Source of the DNA: Asaia siamensis | GTDB lineage: Bacteria > Pseudomonadota > Alphaproteobacteria > Acetobacterales > Acetobacteraceae | Length of the DNA: 64,000 bases | Direction of reading: 5' to 3' | NCBI RefSeq assembly: GCF_014635085.1 | Contig: NZ_BMCH01000004.1 | Coordinates: 284,365-348,364, forward strand | In this document: positions 43,503 through 57,177 of the stretch, one piece after another | How positions within the stretch are numbered: position 1 is the first letter of the stretch | Layout of the letters: every line of letters starts with the position of its first letter | Program-made: the position numbers and the translations under genes | Notes under the pieces: generated by a model | The model's input: only the letters and a program-made list of their open reading frames with translations | Database searches by the model: none | What the model was told of the DNA's origin: nothing

Positions 43503-44027
43503 CCGCGACGGCCAAAACCGGGCCGCGGTGACGGGATTGCCTTTACGCAATCCCTGATCCGAATATATCAGTTGGCATAATATATCTTATCGAACTTTTA
43601 GAATGGCCGTTTAAGGGGTGGTCGGAGCAGCTTCCGAGCCAGGATCGTAAGGATGCGTTGTCGTCCATGAACCGGACAATCCCGACTGTCGCCGCTGCGG
43701 CCTGTCAGATAAAATCACTGACGCGTATCGTGACTTAGATGCTGGTCCCCTCTGCGCATCTCGCCGCTCCATTGGGCGCGTTTCCCATGCAGAGCCAGGA
43801 ACCGACGCTTTTGTTAGTGCCCGCGTTGAGGCTGCGTCAGTCGGATGGGCCCTGTCCCAGTTAAGCCGGCCGAACCGTCACTTTTGGACGGCGATCTTTC
43901 CTTCTCCGTTCTAAGGAAATGAAACCGTCAGACTGATCGTCACAGATATGCGCGGGAGGTCTTTAAGCGTACGAAAGACCACTGGACCAACCCAATTGGC
44001 CCAGCATTCCTGATCATAACGGGGCCC
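43503..44027. other. Gene-free spacer between convergent spoVR and antiporter genes
   Basis: I see no credible gene in these 525 bases. A GC-rich hairpin (CCGCG..GGCC with GGCC..CGCGG, 43504-43530) follows spoVR without a U run and may end that transcript. The base composition is mixed and the frames are broken; some parts may be remnants of a lost gene, but I could not identify one. Confidence 0.4.
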
Positions 44028-46607
44028 TTACTCGGGCTTTATGTCGTTCTCGCCTGACCTGATGAGTTCGCGTGCCGGTATGAAGGGCTCCTTGTTTCCT
44101 CCCAGCACCAGAGAGAGTTTGTGCCCCTCCACCAGACGCGCTTCTGCCCGTTCGTCGATGGTGCGGCGCACGATCGGATATTCCTCGACCAGACGCATGA
44201 ACAGATTCGACGGTATGGCGAGAAGATGACAGAACTGCATCGTCCGCACCGTGCCCCGTGAATAGGTCTGATTGATCAGTGGCGCGGCCCCTATCAGATC
44301 CCCTGCCCCGAATTGTACGTCCTGCTCGGCGATATGCACCTCAGCCAGACCGGCCACCACGGCATAGACCATCCTGATCTTGCCGTTGCGCCGGAGAAGT
44401 ATCTCACCCGGCGAGGCAAAGCGCAGGGATATATTCATCGCCAGATCGTGCAGGACCCCATCGGGCACGCCACGAAAGGCGGGAAAAGAACGCAGGCGCT
44501 GCTCGATACCGCTCTTGATGTTGAAACGCAGTGGCTTTTCGAGGCGCTCCTGACGCTTCTCGACATCTTTGAGCAATTCGCGATGCAGCTCTTCACTGAC
44601 AAGGTTATCGGAGAGAAGCTCGTCGTATTCCTCTTCCTCAAGCCGCAAGGCGATCTGATGCAGAATGCGGCTCTCGAGCGCCTCTGAATAACCCTGATAA
44701 TGCAGGCGTAGCATCTCGAGGGCGTCATCGAGCATGCGACGTTGACGCCCCAGAACTTCAGAGACGATCTCACCGATACGGTTGCCCAGTGTCGGCTCGA
44801 GACGCTCATGCATGAAGCGCATGAGCGATAGCGAGACGAGATGGGCGATAACGAGCATCTCGAAGCGTTCCGACATGCAATACATGAGCGGCTTGTCGAT
44901 ATGGAACCGACGATGCAGCATCTGGGCTACGCGGAAACGCAGTGTCGGGCGCAGCCGCCGACGCAGCGCGCGCACATAGCCGTAACGCCCTTCTAGCCTT
45001 GCTCCGTCGACCATAGCTTCAGAGGATCGCAGCAGCGTTTCCATGACGCGGCGTGACAGACCGCGAATACGGAACAGATCGAGCAGGAGCGATCGCTCGC
45101 GGTTGGCGATGGTAATCAGGGCAAGCGTCACGCGCTGCCTGTCGCCGAGCGCGGTGTCAAAGGTGTTGGCCTCGCTCTCTTCCTGCGCCCGTCTTTCGAT
45201 CTGCCCGATAATGGTCTGCTGCGTTCCAGAGCCGAAGCCGAGCTCATCTGCGAGCGTATGCGTGCGTTCCGCCACTTGGGCCAGGCCACTGCTCAGCACC
45301 TGATGGCGCATGGCCTGGTCGATGGTGGGAAGCTGGTCAAGCTTGAGAAACACCACGAGGTAGCGCAGCGTCGTGCCATTGACGAGCAATGTGATCAGCA
45401 CGAAGCCGGTCGCGATAATACCGATAAAATGAGCCGTTGAGGTCGATACGCGTTGGTTCTCTGTCACGGCAAGTGCGAGCGCAAGGGTAATGGCGCCACG
45501 AAGCCCGCCCCAGACCATGGTCGTCTTGAACGGCGCCGGCACAGGGGGGGACAATTTGGCCGCCGCCAGGATCGGCAGCAGACCGAATACTACTGCACCG
45601 CGGGCAAAAAGACCTGCAACTGTAGCGATCAGAATCAGCACACAATCCCAACGCGTCATACCGATCAGGAGGCGCGGCACAAGCATCGAAGCCAGAACGA
45701 ACACGAGCGACCCCGCCCAGAAGACGAGCTGCACCCAGAGTTCGTTGAGAAAGCGCCAGACCTGCGGCCTAAAGGTCGAGGGACCATAGACCGAAAGAGT
45801 CAGGCCCGAGGCGGCAGTAGCGACCACACCTGAGAAGCCGAGGAACTCGTCGCAGATGATATAGACGATGTAGGGCAAGGCGAGCGTCAGGGTGATTTCG
45901 GCTGCCACCGCCCCCCCCAGCCCTGCAATCATGAGCAGGGTCAGCCGTCCAATTGCCACGCCGACGACGATCGCCCCACCGAAGGAGGCCAGAAAGTCAA
46001 TGATCGTCTCGCCCAACTCGATATGGCGGTGCGAGGTGACGGAAGCCAGAAGGATGGAGAAAATGGCGATAGCCGCAGCATCGTTGAGCAAGGCCTCGCC
46101 TTCGACGAGCCGTGTCAGACGTGACGCCGCACCAATCTCGCGAAAGATCCCGGCAACTGCTGACGGGTCGGTCGTAGCGACAATTGAACCGAGGAGCAGA
46201 CAGACCACCATGGACTGACCGGCGAACGGATAAAGCGCCCCGCCAATGGTAAGGGTCGAGACGAGCACGGCCACAACGGCCAGCAGAAGCACGGTTGCCG
46301 TCTCATGCGCCAGACGTCGCACATCGATTGCCAGCGCGCCCTGAAAAACCAGAATGGGAAGGAAGATCAGCAGAAAGGCTTCGCTGTTGATCGGGAAATA
46401 GAGCAGCGTCTCGGCAGCGCCGTCAAAAATCTCGGTCAGGGAAGAGCGCAGCAGTAGGTCGGCCGCCGCACCGATGCCGATGCCAGCAAGAGCGAGGAGA
46501 ACGGTCTCCGATACCTCAAGCCGACGGGCCAAAGGCTGCACCGCGCTGATGAGTACCATCAAAAGCGCCAGCGCCAGAATAATGGCAGCCAGTCCCGTCA
46601 CCATCAT
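44028..46607 (-). CDS. CPA1-family Na+(K+)/H+ antiporter with C-terminal cNMP-binding-like domain
   Basis: This 859-residue protein has about 12 membrane helices in its first 415 residues, with the CPA1 motifs TTDPSAV (Asp147) and LNDAAAI (Asn175-Asp176) that exchange cation and proton. A long charged, partly helical cytoplasmic tail follows. Residues about 705-825 form a cyclic-nucleotide-binding-like domain (SPGEILLRRNGKIRMVYAVV, GAGDLIGAAPLI). This resembles NhaP-type exchangers with CNB regulation. The phosphate-binding cassette is atypical, so ligand binding is uncertain. The gene stands alone. Confidence 0.88.
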   Translation of the reverse strand: MMVTGLAAIILALALLMVLISAVQPLARRLEVSETVLLALAGIGIGAAADLLLRSSLTEIFDGAAETLLYFPINSEAFLLIFLPILVFQGALAIDVRRLAHETATVLLLAVVAVLVSTLTIGGALYPFAGQSMVVCLLLGSIVATTDPSAVAGIFREIGAASRLTRLVEGEALLNDAAAIAIFSILLASVTSHRHIELGETIIDFLASFGGAIVVGVAIGRLTLLMIAGLGGAVAAEITLTLALPYIVYIICDEFLGFSGVVATAASGLTLSVYGPSTFRPQVWRFLNELWVQLVFWAGSLVFVLASMLVPRLLIGMTRWDCVLILIATVAGLFARGAVVFGLLPILAAAKLSPPVPAPFKTTMVWGGLRGAITLALALAVTENQRVSTSTAHFIGIIATGFVLITLLVNGTTLRYLVVFLKLDQLPTIDQAMRHQVLSSGLAQVAERTHTLADELGFGSGTQQTIIGQIERRAQEESEANTFDTALGDRQRVTLALITIANRERSLLLDLFRIRGLSRRVMETLLRSSEAMVDGARLEGRYGYVRALRRRLRPTLRFRVAQMLHRRFHIDKPLMYCMSERFEMLVIAHLVSLSLMRFMHERLEPTLGNRIGEIVSEVLGRQRRMLDDALEMLRLHYQGYSEALESRILHQIALRLEEEEYDELLSDNLVSEELHRELLKDVEKRQERLEKPLRFNIKSGIEQRLRSFPAFRGVPDGVLHDLAMNISLRFASPGEILLRRNGKIRMVYAVVAGLAEVHIAEQDVQFGAGDLIGAAPLINQTYSRGTVRTMQFCHLLAIPSNLFMRLVEEYPIVRRTIDERAEARLVEGHKLSLVLGGNKEPFIPARELIRSGENDIKPE

Positions 46608-46711
46608 GCGCGCGTGTTCTCCCCTCTTTTTTGCAAGATGGAAATTCTATACGCGAATCGTCACGACTCCGCGAGGGCGACTCCCCGATTTGATGGAAAT
46701 ATTACTGATTT

Positions 46712-47323
46712 TCAGCCCGAACATGCTTTCAGCCAGGCCTCAACCTGCTGCTCCGGGTCGGGGGATGCGATAAAATCGGAGACCGCGGCGACGCTGTCAG
46801 CCCCTGCCGCAAGGCAGGATGGAGCACGCTCCTTCGTAATGCCGCCGATCGCAACCAGCGGCATTTCCGGCCCGATGATGCGGCGCCATTCCGTCAGTTT
46901 TTCGACACCCTGAGGCTCCCAGATCATTTTCTTGAGCTTCGTCTCCCAGATCGGGCCGAGTGCCACGTAATCCGGCTGTACAGACAGGGCCCGCTCGAGC
47001 TCTTCATGGGAATGGGTCGAAATGCCGAACGCGATGCGTGCCGCCCGGATCTGTTCGAGGTCAGCCGTATCGAGGTCTTCCTGACCGATGTGGATGTAAT
47101 CGATGCCCAGCTCGAGGGCGAGCTGCCAGTAATCGTTGAGAACGAGGCGCACATTATGGCGCGCTGCCGCCTCCTGTCCTTCGATCACCTGCGCCCGCAG
47201 GACTTCAGGGGACAGGTCCTTGAGGCGAAGCTGGATGAATCGGGCTCCTGCAGAACCCAGACGTTCTATCCAGCGTGGGTGATCGACGACGGGATAGATC
47301 GGGGATGGAAGCCGTGAATTCAT
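46712..47323 (-). CDS. thiE: Thiamine-phosphate synthase
   Basis: This 203-residue TIM-barrel enzyme joins the pyrimidine diphosphate and thiazole phosphate to make thiamine phosphate. It shows LRLKD-like ([11 protein letters not shown]), [19 protein letters not shown] and VAIGGI motifs. The loop after GPIW ([13 protein letters not shown]) differs from the usual TPTK form, so the TenI-like subgroup is possible. Its start overlaps the thiG stop by four bases. Confidence 0.88.
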   Translation of the reverse strand: MNSRLPSPIYPVVDHPRWIERLGSAGARFIQLRLKDLSPEVLRAQVIEGQEAAARHNVRLVLNDYWQLALELGIDYIHIGQEDLDTADLEQIRAARIAFGISTHSHEELERALSVQPDYVALGPIWETKLKKMIWEPQGVEKLTEWRRIIGPEMPLVAIGGITKERAPSCLAAGADSVAAVSDFIASPDPEQQVEAWLKACSG

Positions 47324-48093
47324 GATGCGAAACTTGCCTTGCCTAGAGTGGGCGTCGAGGGAACAGCCATGTCGCGCTCGTCCATCGGGTCTGCGGTCTT
47401 CGCCAGTTGCCCAACATCACAGGCGAGACGAAAAGCCTCTGCCATGGCTGCTGGGTCACCTGCTTTTGCCACGGCCGTGTTGATCAGGATGGCGTCAAAG
47501 CCCAGCTCAAAGGCGGTGACGGCATGCGAGGGGCGCCCGATACCGGCATCGATCACCATAGGCACTTCCGGAAAATGGGCACGCAGGGCGCGCAGTCCAA
47601 ACAGGTTGTTCAGCCCCCTGCCCGACCCTATCGGGGCTCCCCACGGCATGAGCACCTCGCATCCGGCGCGCAGCAGACGCTCCGCCACCACGAGGTCCTC
47701 CGTCATATAGGGAAAGACCTTGAAGCCCTCTTCGTTCAGGATGCGTGCGGCCTCGACGAGAGCAAAGACGTCCGGTTGCAGCAGATCGCCCTGCCCGATG
47801 ACTTCCAGTTTGATCCAGTCGGTTTCGAACACTTCGCGTGCCATCTGCGCGGTTGTAACGGCCTCCCGCACCGTATGACAGCCAGCGGTATTGGGCAGTA
47901 CCGGCACATCAAAACCGCGCACGAGCTCCCAGAAGGCCTGACCCGCCTGAAGACCCGCAGATTCCCGCCTCAGCGAGACTGTCACCGCACCGGGGCGACC
48001 ACGCCGCACTGAATCCGCCAGAATGGCCGGGCTGTCATAAAGGGCAGTGCCCAGCATCAGAGGCGAAGAAAGATCGATACCATAGGCGCGCAT
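47320..48093 (-). CDS. thiG: Thiazole synthase
   Basis: This 257-residue barrel enzyme makes the thiazole ring from 1-deoxyxylulose 5-phosphate, dehydroglycine and ThiS thiocarboxylate. The Schiff-base lysine lies in DWIKLEVIG, and [10 protein letters not shown] with the later [10 protein letters not shown] motif are family hallmarks. It sits three bases behind thiS, the normal thiS-thiG order. Confidence 0.95.
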   Translation of the reverse strand: MRAYGIDLSSPLMLGTALYDSPAILADSVRRGRPGAVTVSLRRESAGLQAGQAFWELVRGFDVPVLPNTAGCHTVREAVTTAQMAREVFETDWIKLEVIGQGDLLQPDVFALVEAARILNEEGFKVFPYMTEDLVVAERLLRAGCEVLMPWGAPIGSGRGLNNLFGLRALRAHFPEVPMVIDAGIGRPSHAVTAFELGFDAILINTAVAKAGDPAAMAEAFRLACDVGQLAKTADPMDERDMAVPSTPTLGKASFAS

Positions 48094-48096
48094 GGG

Positions 48097-48294
48097 TCAG
48101 CCCCCCTGCATCGGCGCGAGAATTTCGAGCCTCGCGCCTTCCTCTAATGCCTTCGCTCCGCGTGCCGAGCGGGGCACGAACACACCGTCTACGGCTGTTG
48201 CCACTTTCGTCTCGCCATAGCCGAGCTCGATCAGCGCTTCGGAGAGGAAGCGGCTCGCGATGAGCTTCGTCTCGTCATTCACCATGATCTGCAT
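48097..48294 (-). CDS. thiS: Sulfur carrier protein ThiS
   Basis: This 65-residue ubiquitin-like protein ends in Gly-Gly (APMQGG), whose terminus is thiocarboxylated to donate sulfur for thiazole. GGGAGAG lies just before ATG 48294. The N-terminus (MQIMVNDE) fits the family. Confidence 0.93.
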   Translation of the reverse strand: MQIMVNDETKLIASRFLSEALIELGYGETKVATAVDGVFVPRSARGAKALEEGARLEILAPMQGG

Positions 48295-48388
48295 GGCAGT
48301 TCTCTCCCATTCCTGACTGCGCGAAACGCCCGGCTCTGACAGACCGGGTTTTCACGCCCGCTATGAAACGCCACCATGGCCCTGTAGA
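48295..48388. other. thiO-thiS spacer with a strong hairpin
   Basis: CCCGG (48330) through TCTG-A-CAGA to CCGGG (48349) forms a long stem with one bulge, followed on the plus strand by TTTT. No plus-strand gene ends here, so it is more likely an RNA hairpin in the minus-strand thi transcript. It lacks the TPP riboswitch consensus. Confidence 0.4.
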
Positions 48389-49360
48389 TCAGGCGGCTTG
48401 CGTAAAGATGATATCGGCCACTTCTGCCGCTCTTGCGGGGGACAGCAGAAAACCATGGCGATACATGCCATTGACCGAAAGGCGATGTCCGTCGCGATGC
48501 ACCCGAGGCACGTTGTCGGGGTAGGACGGCCTGATCCCTGCATTGGCTTCTATGATCTCGGCCTCGGCAAAGGCTGGATGCAAGGTATAGAGCGCGTTCA
48601 GCAACTCGCTCATGGCCCGGACCGTAATTTCACGTCCGTCATCGCTCTCGACCATGGTGGCACCCACCATGAATACGCCATGCTCGCGCGGCACGATATA
48701 GATCGGGATGCGTGGATGCAGCATTCGAACGGGGCGATGGAGCACAACGTCAGGGCATCGAACGAGGATCATCTCGCCGCGCACGCCACGCAGATCGGGC
48801 TCGCTCTCCCGCGCCTGTATGCCAGTGCAATCGACTACCCAGTCGAACTGGCCGTCGACAACAGAGGTATCGAGCCTGATATGCCCCCCCAGGATCAGCA
48901 GGCGCTCCTTGAGACGGCCCAGGGCAATGCGCGGGTCGACATGACCCTCTTCAGCAAAGAACAGCGCACGGTCGAAGCGACCTGCCAGATCAGGTTCAAG
49001 TTCGGCGATCGCCTCTGAACCCAGCGTTTCGAAATGGCTTGTACGCCTTCCAAAACGGTTGAGCTCGACCTGATCGCGCGGGGGGGCAACCACGAGGCTG
49101 CCGTTACGGATGACATCCGGCACGTGGCTGGCCCACCATGCGAGCGAGTTGAGCGAGTCACGGGTCACCTCTTCCGGGGCCGCTTCGGCCTCGCACCATG
49201 GTGCGAGCATGCCACCGGCAAACCATGACGCGCCGCTGCCGATGCGCGGCCCAGATTCATGGAGCGTCACCCGCGCCCCGCGTTCGGCAAGGGTCACGGC
49301 AGTCACGAGCCCGGCCACTCCAGCACCTTGGATGAGTATCGTCGGTCCCGATCCCGCCAT
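48389..49360 (-). CDS. thiO: Glycine oxidase ThiO
   Basis: This 323-residue FAD enzyme of the DAO family oxidises glycine to dehydroglycine for the thiazole ring. IQGAGVAGLVTAV near residue 10 is the FAD-binding loop, and GIRPSYPDNVPRV with NGMYRHGFLLSPA is the C-terminal signature. It lies 32 bases behind glmS and upstream of thiS, so the thi genes may be read from the glm promoter. Confidence 0.9.
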   Translation of the reverse strand: MAGSGPTILIQGAGVAGLVTAVTLAERGARVTLHESGPRIGSGASWFAGGMLAPWCEAEAAPEEVTRDSLNSLAWWASHVPDVIRNGSLVVAPPRDQVELNRFGRRTSHFETLGSEAIAELEPDLAGRFDRALFFAEEGHVDPRIALGRLKERLLILGGHIRLDTSVVDGQFDWVVDCTGIQARESEPDLRGVRGEMILVRCPDVVLHRPVRMLHPRIPIYIVPREHGVFMVGATMVESDDGREITVRAMSELLNALYTLHPAFAEAEIIEANAGIRPSYPDNVPRVHRDGHRLSVNGMYRHGFLLSPARAAEVADIIFTQAA

Positions 49361-49392
49361 GTCAGTCGTCCTCGCGCTGTTTCGCCCTCAGG

Positions 49393-51216
49393 TTACTCCA
49401 CAGTCACCGATTTGGCGAGGTTGCGCGGCTGGTCAACATCCGTCCCCCGACGCAGGGCCACTTCATAAGCGAGCATCTGCACAGGAATCGTGTAGAGGAT
49501 GGGCGCCACGAAAGGATCGACATCCGGCAGAATGACCATGTGTTCGGCGATACCGCTCAGGCGCTGGGCGCCCTTCTCGTCAGTGAAAGCCATGATTCTC
49601 CCACCACGGGCCTTGGCCTCCTGGATGTTCGACAGCGTCTTGTCGAACAGGATGGTTGACGGGGCAATCACGACGATCGGCACATCCTTGTCGATGAGCG
49701 AAATCGGACCGTGCTTCATCTCGCCGGCCGCATAGGCTTCGGCATGGATGTAGGAGATTTCCTTGAGCTTGAGCGCCCCTTCAAGAGCCACGGGAAAACA
49801 GATGCCCCGCCCGAGATAAAGCACGTCCCGCGCCTCGGCGACGGAGGCCGCCATGGCCTGGATCGCGCCCGCCCGTGAAAAGACTTCGGCAGCGCGTGAC
49901 GGCAGGTCGAGCAGATTGGCCAGCAACTCACCCTCGCGTCTGGCCGACATCGTGTTGCGGGCACGCGCCATGGCAATGGTCAGAACGGCAAGAACCGAAA
50001 GCTGTGCCGTGAATGCCTTCGTGCTGGCAACTGAGATCTCCGGCCCGGCGACCATGCCAAGCACCACGTCGCTTTCGCGCCCCATGGTGCTGCCCTCTAC
50101 ATTGAGGATCGACACGATATGCTGCTCGCGTTCGCGCAGGCTACGCATGGCGGCCAGCGTGTCTGCTGTCTCGCCCGATTGCGAGATCATCAGCGCCATG
50201 CCTTTGGGTGTCAGCGGCGGATTGCGGTAGCGCAGTTCTGACGCGACATCGATATCCACCGGGAGGCGCGCTTCAGCCTCGAGCCAGTACCGCGCGACCA
50301 GACCGGCATAGAAGGCCGATCCACAAGCGGTGATGACGGCACGCGGCAGTTCGGCGAGGTCAAACGGGAACTCCGGCAGGTTGATCGCGCGTGTCACCGG
50401 GTCAATGATGCGCTGCAATGTCTGTCCGATCACCACAGGGTGCTCGTGAAGCTCCTTCTCCATGTAATGGCGATAGCCATCCTTGCCGACCGTTCCTGCC
50501 ATCAGGGCGATCGTCTGGACAGGACGCTGAACTCTCAGATTGGCTGAATCGAAAAATTCGACAGCATCAGGCTGGAGGACGCACCAGTCACCGTCGTCGA
50601 GATAGGCGATCTTCCGGGCAAGCGGTGCCAGAGCCAGGCTGTCAGAACCGAGGAACATCTCGCCCTCCCCGAAGCCAACAGCAAGGGGCGCACCGTGCCG
50701 TGCGCCTATCATCAGCCCTTCATGGCCGGCGAAAATCATTGCGATGGCATAAGCCCCTTGCAGCCGTCCAAGCGTCTTGCTGGCAGCGTCTCGTGGCGAC
50801 AGGCCCTGATCGAGATAGAAATCGACGAGTTGTGCGACGCACTCGGTATCGGTGTCAGAGGTGAATTGCCGACCCACGGCCTGCATCTCGGCCTTGAGTT
50901 CCTCATAATTCTCGATGATGCCGTTATGAACAATCGCGACACGATCGGTTGCGTGGGGATGGGCATTGGTTTCATTCGGCAGGCCATGCGTTGCCCAGCG
51001 CGTGTGACCGATTGCGGTCACGCCGGCAAGGGGCTGCACATCCAGGACGGCCTGAAGATGATCCAGCTTGCCAGCCGCACGACGACGGGAAATCTGCCCA
51101 TCGACGAGGCTGGCGATACCAGCTGAGTCATAACCACGATATTCGAGACGACGCAGCGCCTCGACGATAAGCGGAGTGGCATTCCGATGCCCGACGACGC
51201 CGCAAATTCCGCACAT
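49393..51216 (-). CDS. glmS: Glutamine-fructose-6-phosphate aminotransferase (GlmS)
   Basis: This 607-residue enzyme makes glucosamine 6-phosphate, the first step to UDP-GlcNAc. Cys2 (MCGICG) is the glutaminase nucleophile. Two SIS domains follow (ISQSGETADT and the late TDVDQPRNLAKSVTVE end, which holds the C-terminal sugar-binding tail). No glmS ribozyme precedes it; the gene starts on the stop of glmU (TGATG overlap). Confidence 0.96.
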   Translation of the reverse strand: MCGICGVVGHRNATPLIVEALRRLEYRGYDSAGIASLVDGQISRRRAAGKLDHLQAVLDVQPLAGVTAIGHTRWATHGLPNETNAHPHATDRVAIVHNGIIENYEELKAEMQAVGRQFTSDTDTECVAQLVDFYLDQGLSPRDAASKTLGRLQGAYAIAMIFAGHEGLMIGARHGAPLAVGFGEGEMFLGSDSLALAPLARKIAYLDDGDWCVLQPDAVEFFDSANLRVQRPVQTIALMAGTVGKDGYRHYMEKELHEHPVVIGQTLQRIIDPVTRAINLPEFPFDLAELPRAVITACGSAFYAGLVARYWLEAEARLPVDIDVASELRYRNPPLTPKGMALMISQSGETADTLAAMRSLREREQHIVSILNVEGSTMGRESDVVLGMVAGPEISVASTKAFTAQLSVLAVLTIAMARARNTMSARREGELLANLLDLPSRAAEVFSRAGAIQAMAASVAEARDVLYLGRGICFPVALEGALKLKEISYIHAEAYAAGEMKHGPISLIDKDVPIVVIAPSTILFDKTLSNIQEAKARGGRIMAFTDEKGAQRLSGIAEHMVILPDVDPFVAPILYTIPVQMLAYEVALRRGTDVDQPRNLAKSVTVE

Positions 51217-52583
51217 CAGCCCTGTTCCTTCTTTGCGCGCAGCGACTCACTGATCATGCGGCCGCGCTCCTGCTTGTTCGTCTGTCTGGATCGACCCAAG
51301 GCAAGGGCGCCGGGTTCCACATCCTCGGTAATCACGCTGCCCGCCGCGATAAGGGCATTGTCGCCAATGGTCACGGGTGCCACCAGAATGGCGTCGGAAC
51401 CCACGAAGACATTTTCACCAATCGTGGTGCGGTGCTTGAAGAACCCGTCATAATTGCAGGTGATGGTTCCTGCGCCGACATTGGTGCGGGCCCCGATGCT
51501 GCTATCGCCCAGATAGGACAGGTGATTGGCCTTGGCCCCATCACCAAGCTGCGTCGCCTTGAGCTCGACGAAATTACCGACATGCGTGCCCTTGCCACAG
51601 ATTGTCCCGGGGCGCAGGCGGGCATAGGGACCGATCAGGGCCTCGCCGCCGACAACACAGCCTTCCAGATGGCTGAAAGCCCGTATCCGCGCGCCGCTGT
51701 GCACTGTTACTCCGGGACCGAAAACCACATTGGGTTCAACCACGACGTCGGGCGCAAGGACCGTATCAACGCTGAAGAACACGGTCTCCGGCGCCACCAG
51801 CGTCACGCCGGCTTCCATCGCTGCCAGACGCAGGCGCTTTTGCAGGCTTGCCTCCGCCACGGCGAGTTCGGCACGCGAATTGATGCCTGCCAGTTCTTCC
51901 GCAGGGGCCTCGACATGATGCACATCTGCTTCGGCGGCAGCCTGTGCCACGACGTCGGTCAGGTAATATTCGCCCTGGGCATTTTCGTTGCGCAGGGCGC
52001 CAAGCCAGCGTCGCAGGTCGGCAGCATCTGCGCACAGCACACCCGCATTACACAGGGTCACTGCACGCTGTGCTTCGGTGGCATCCTTCCATTCCACGAT
52101 TTCCTGCACGCAGCCATTACGCTCGATCACCCGTCCATAGCGGCCCGGATCGGCCGGGCGCATGGCCAGAAGCGTCAGAGACGTGCCCTCTTGGCGTCGT
52201 GCGGCCAGCAGGGCACGCATCGTTCCTGCAGTTATCAGCGGGTTATCGGCATAGAGGATTGCGACATCGCCCTCGCCGAAGAGATCTTCCGCCATACGTG
52301 CCGCGTGGCCCGTGCCGAGGCGCTCGGACTGCACGACGCAAGGCCAGGGAGCGACCGCTTTCTCAAGCGCCTGCATATCGGGGCCGACCACCACAACGAG
52401 TCGATCAAAGACCGATCCGGCTGTTTCGATCAGATGGGCAATCATCGGCCTTCCGCCAAGCGGATGAAGCGCCTTGGGAAGCGATGAGCGCATGCGCGTT
52501 CCGAGGCCGGCAGCCAGGATCACGGCAGTCGTGGGTTTGTGATGGCGGACGGTCTGGCCGTCGGAAAAAGAAAGTGATGTCAT
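51216..52583 (-). CDS. glmU: Bifunctional UDP-GlcNAc pyrophosphorylase / GlcN-1-P acetyltransferase (GlmU)
   Basis: This 455-residue enzyme has an N-terminal nucleotidyltransferase domain (LAAGLGTRMRSSLPKALHPL) and a C-terminal left-handed beta-helix with hexapeptide repeats (VVVEPNVVFGPGVTVHSGA, IGARTNVGAGTITCNYDG). It forms UDP-GlcNAc for peptidoglycan and LPS. ATG 52583 is preferred; a TTG at 52604 in frame is possible. It is coupled to glmS downstream. Confidence 0.95.
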   Translation of the reverse strand: MTSLSFSDGQTVRHHKPTTAVILAAGLGTRMRSSLPKALHPLGGRPMIAHLIETAGSVFDRLVVVVGPDMQALEKAVAPWPCVVQSERLGTGHAARMAEDLFGEGDVAILYADNPLITAGTMRALLAARRQEGTSLTLLAMRPADPGRYGRVIERNGCVQEIVEWKDATEAQRAVTLCNAGVLCADAADLRRWLGALRNENAQGEYYLTDVVAQAAAEADVHHVEAPAEELAGINSRAELAVAEASLQKRLRLAAMEAGVTLVAPETVFFSVDTVLAPDVVVEPNVVFGPGVTVHSGARIRAFSHLEGCVVGGEALIGPYARLRPGTICGKGTHVGNFVELKATQLGDGAKANHLSYLGDSSIGARTNVGAGTITCNYDGFFKHRTTIGENVFVGSDAILVAPVTIGDNALIAAGSVITEDVEPGALALGRSRQTNKQERGRMISESLRAKKEQG

Positions 52584-52594
52584 ATTGTTCAGTG

Positions 52595-52623
52595 GCGTAG
52601 CCAACCCAGCCGAGCCCTGTCAA
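52595..52623 (-). promoter_or_regulatory. Possible promoter of the glmU-glmS operon
   Basis: On the minus strand a consensus TTGACA (52623-52618) is followed after 17 bases by CTACGC (52600-52595) at the expected -10 place, 12 bases before the glmU start. The -35 is perfect but the -10 is poor. Confidence 0.3.
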
Positions 52624-52687
52624 ACCCGCGTTCTGTCACTTCGGGTTGCCGATTATTGCATCCGTCTCCGATCAAAGGAAAACTCCG

Positions 52688-53362
52688 TTGAGCACCGAAA
52701 TCAAAACCGCTGTTTTCGATCTGGATGGGACGCTTGTCGACAGCCTGCCCGACCTTGCAGGGAGCGGCATGGAGTTGATGAAATCCTATGATCTGCATCT
52801 TCCCAGTGAGGAAGCCGTCAGAGCGATGATAGGCGATGGAGCGCGGGCGCTCGTGGATCGTTTGCTGACTTATGGCGGCGATGAAAATCGGATCGACCGT
52901 GATGAGGCGACCAGGCGTTTTCTTGATATCTACGAACCTCGCGCCACGCAGAAGACACAGCTCTTCCCTGATACGGAGAAGACACTCGCCACACTGCAAG
53001 AGCGAGGTATTTGCTGCGTGATCTGCACCAACAAGCCCGTCAAGGCGGCACAGGCTATTATCGAACAGCTCGGGATCGCCTCACTGATCAATGCCATCGG
53101 TGGAGGCGACAGCTTCCCTATGCGTAAACCGGACCCCGATCATATTCGCAAGACAGTGCGCATGATCAATGCAGAACCGACTCGCGCAATCATGATCGGA
53201 GATCATCAGAACGATATCAGAGCGGCCATGGGTGTCCCGATGCCGTCGCTTTTCGCAAGCTGGGGCTATGGCGACCGCAGCATGTCAGCCCATGCGACCG
53301 CCATAGCCGGGTGCGTCGCCGAACTGCCGCGTCTGATCTACGATCTTTCACGCCCTAACTGA
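52688..53362 (+). CDS. gph: HAD-family phosphatase, phosphoglycolate phosphatase-like
   Basis: This 224-residue HAD hydrolase has motif I FDLDGTLVDSLPD, a helical cap, CTNKP (motif II region), Lys in GGGDSFPMRKPDPDH (motif III) and MIGDHQNDIRAA (motif IV). It probably dephosphorylates 2-phosphoglycolate or a sugar phosphate. I chose TTG 52688 behind AAGGAAAA; another in-frame TTG at 52646 lacks a ribosome-binding site. It is divergent from glmU. Confidence 0.85.
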   Translation: MSTEIKTAVFDLDGTLVDSLPDLAGSGMELMKSYDLHLPSEEAVRAMIGDGARALVDRLLTYGGDENRIDRDEATRRFLDIYEPRATQKTQLFPDTEKTLATLQERGICCVICTNKPVKAAQAIIEQLGIASLINAIGGGDSFPMRKPDPDHIRKTVRMINAEPTRAIMIGDHQNDIRAAMGVPMPSLFASWGYGDRSMSAHATAIAGCVAELPRLIYDLSRPN

Positions 53363-53370
53363 GCGTTTCC

Positions 53371-53396
53371 CCCTGCTATCCAACGCGATAGCAGGG
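53371..53396. terminator. Bidirectional hairpin between gph and the DUF3108 gene
   Basis: CCCTGCTATC and GATAGCAGGG form a perfect 10-bp stem around CAACGC, nine bases after the gph stop. It has no long U run but lies between convergent genes, a typical terminator place. Confidence 0.65.
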
Positions 53397-53417
53397 ATGA
53401 GTGCCCGCAATGACGGC

Positions 53418-57177
<3,760 letters not shown>

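Noticed and set aside
48295..49392. TPP riboswitch before the thi genes
   Set aside because: Neither the thiO-thiS spacer nor the 32-base glmS-thiO gap shows the conserved CUGAGA and ACCUGAUC-like words.
49361..51300. glmS ribozyme
   Set aside because: The glmS start is fused to the glmU stop, leaving no leader; the ribozyme is a Gram-positive feature.
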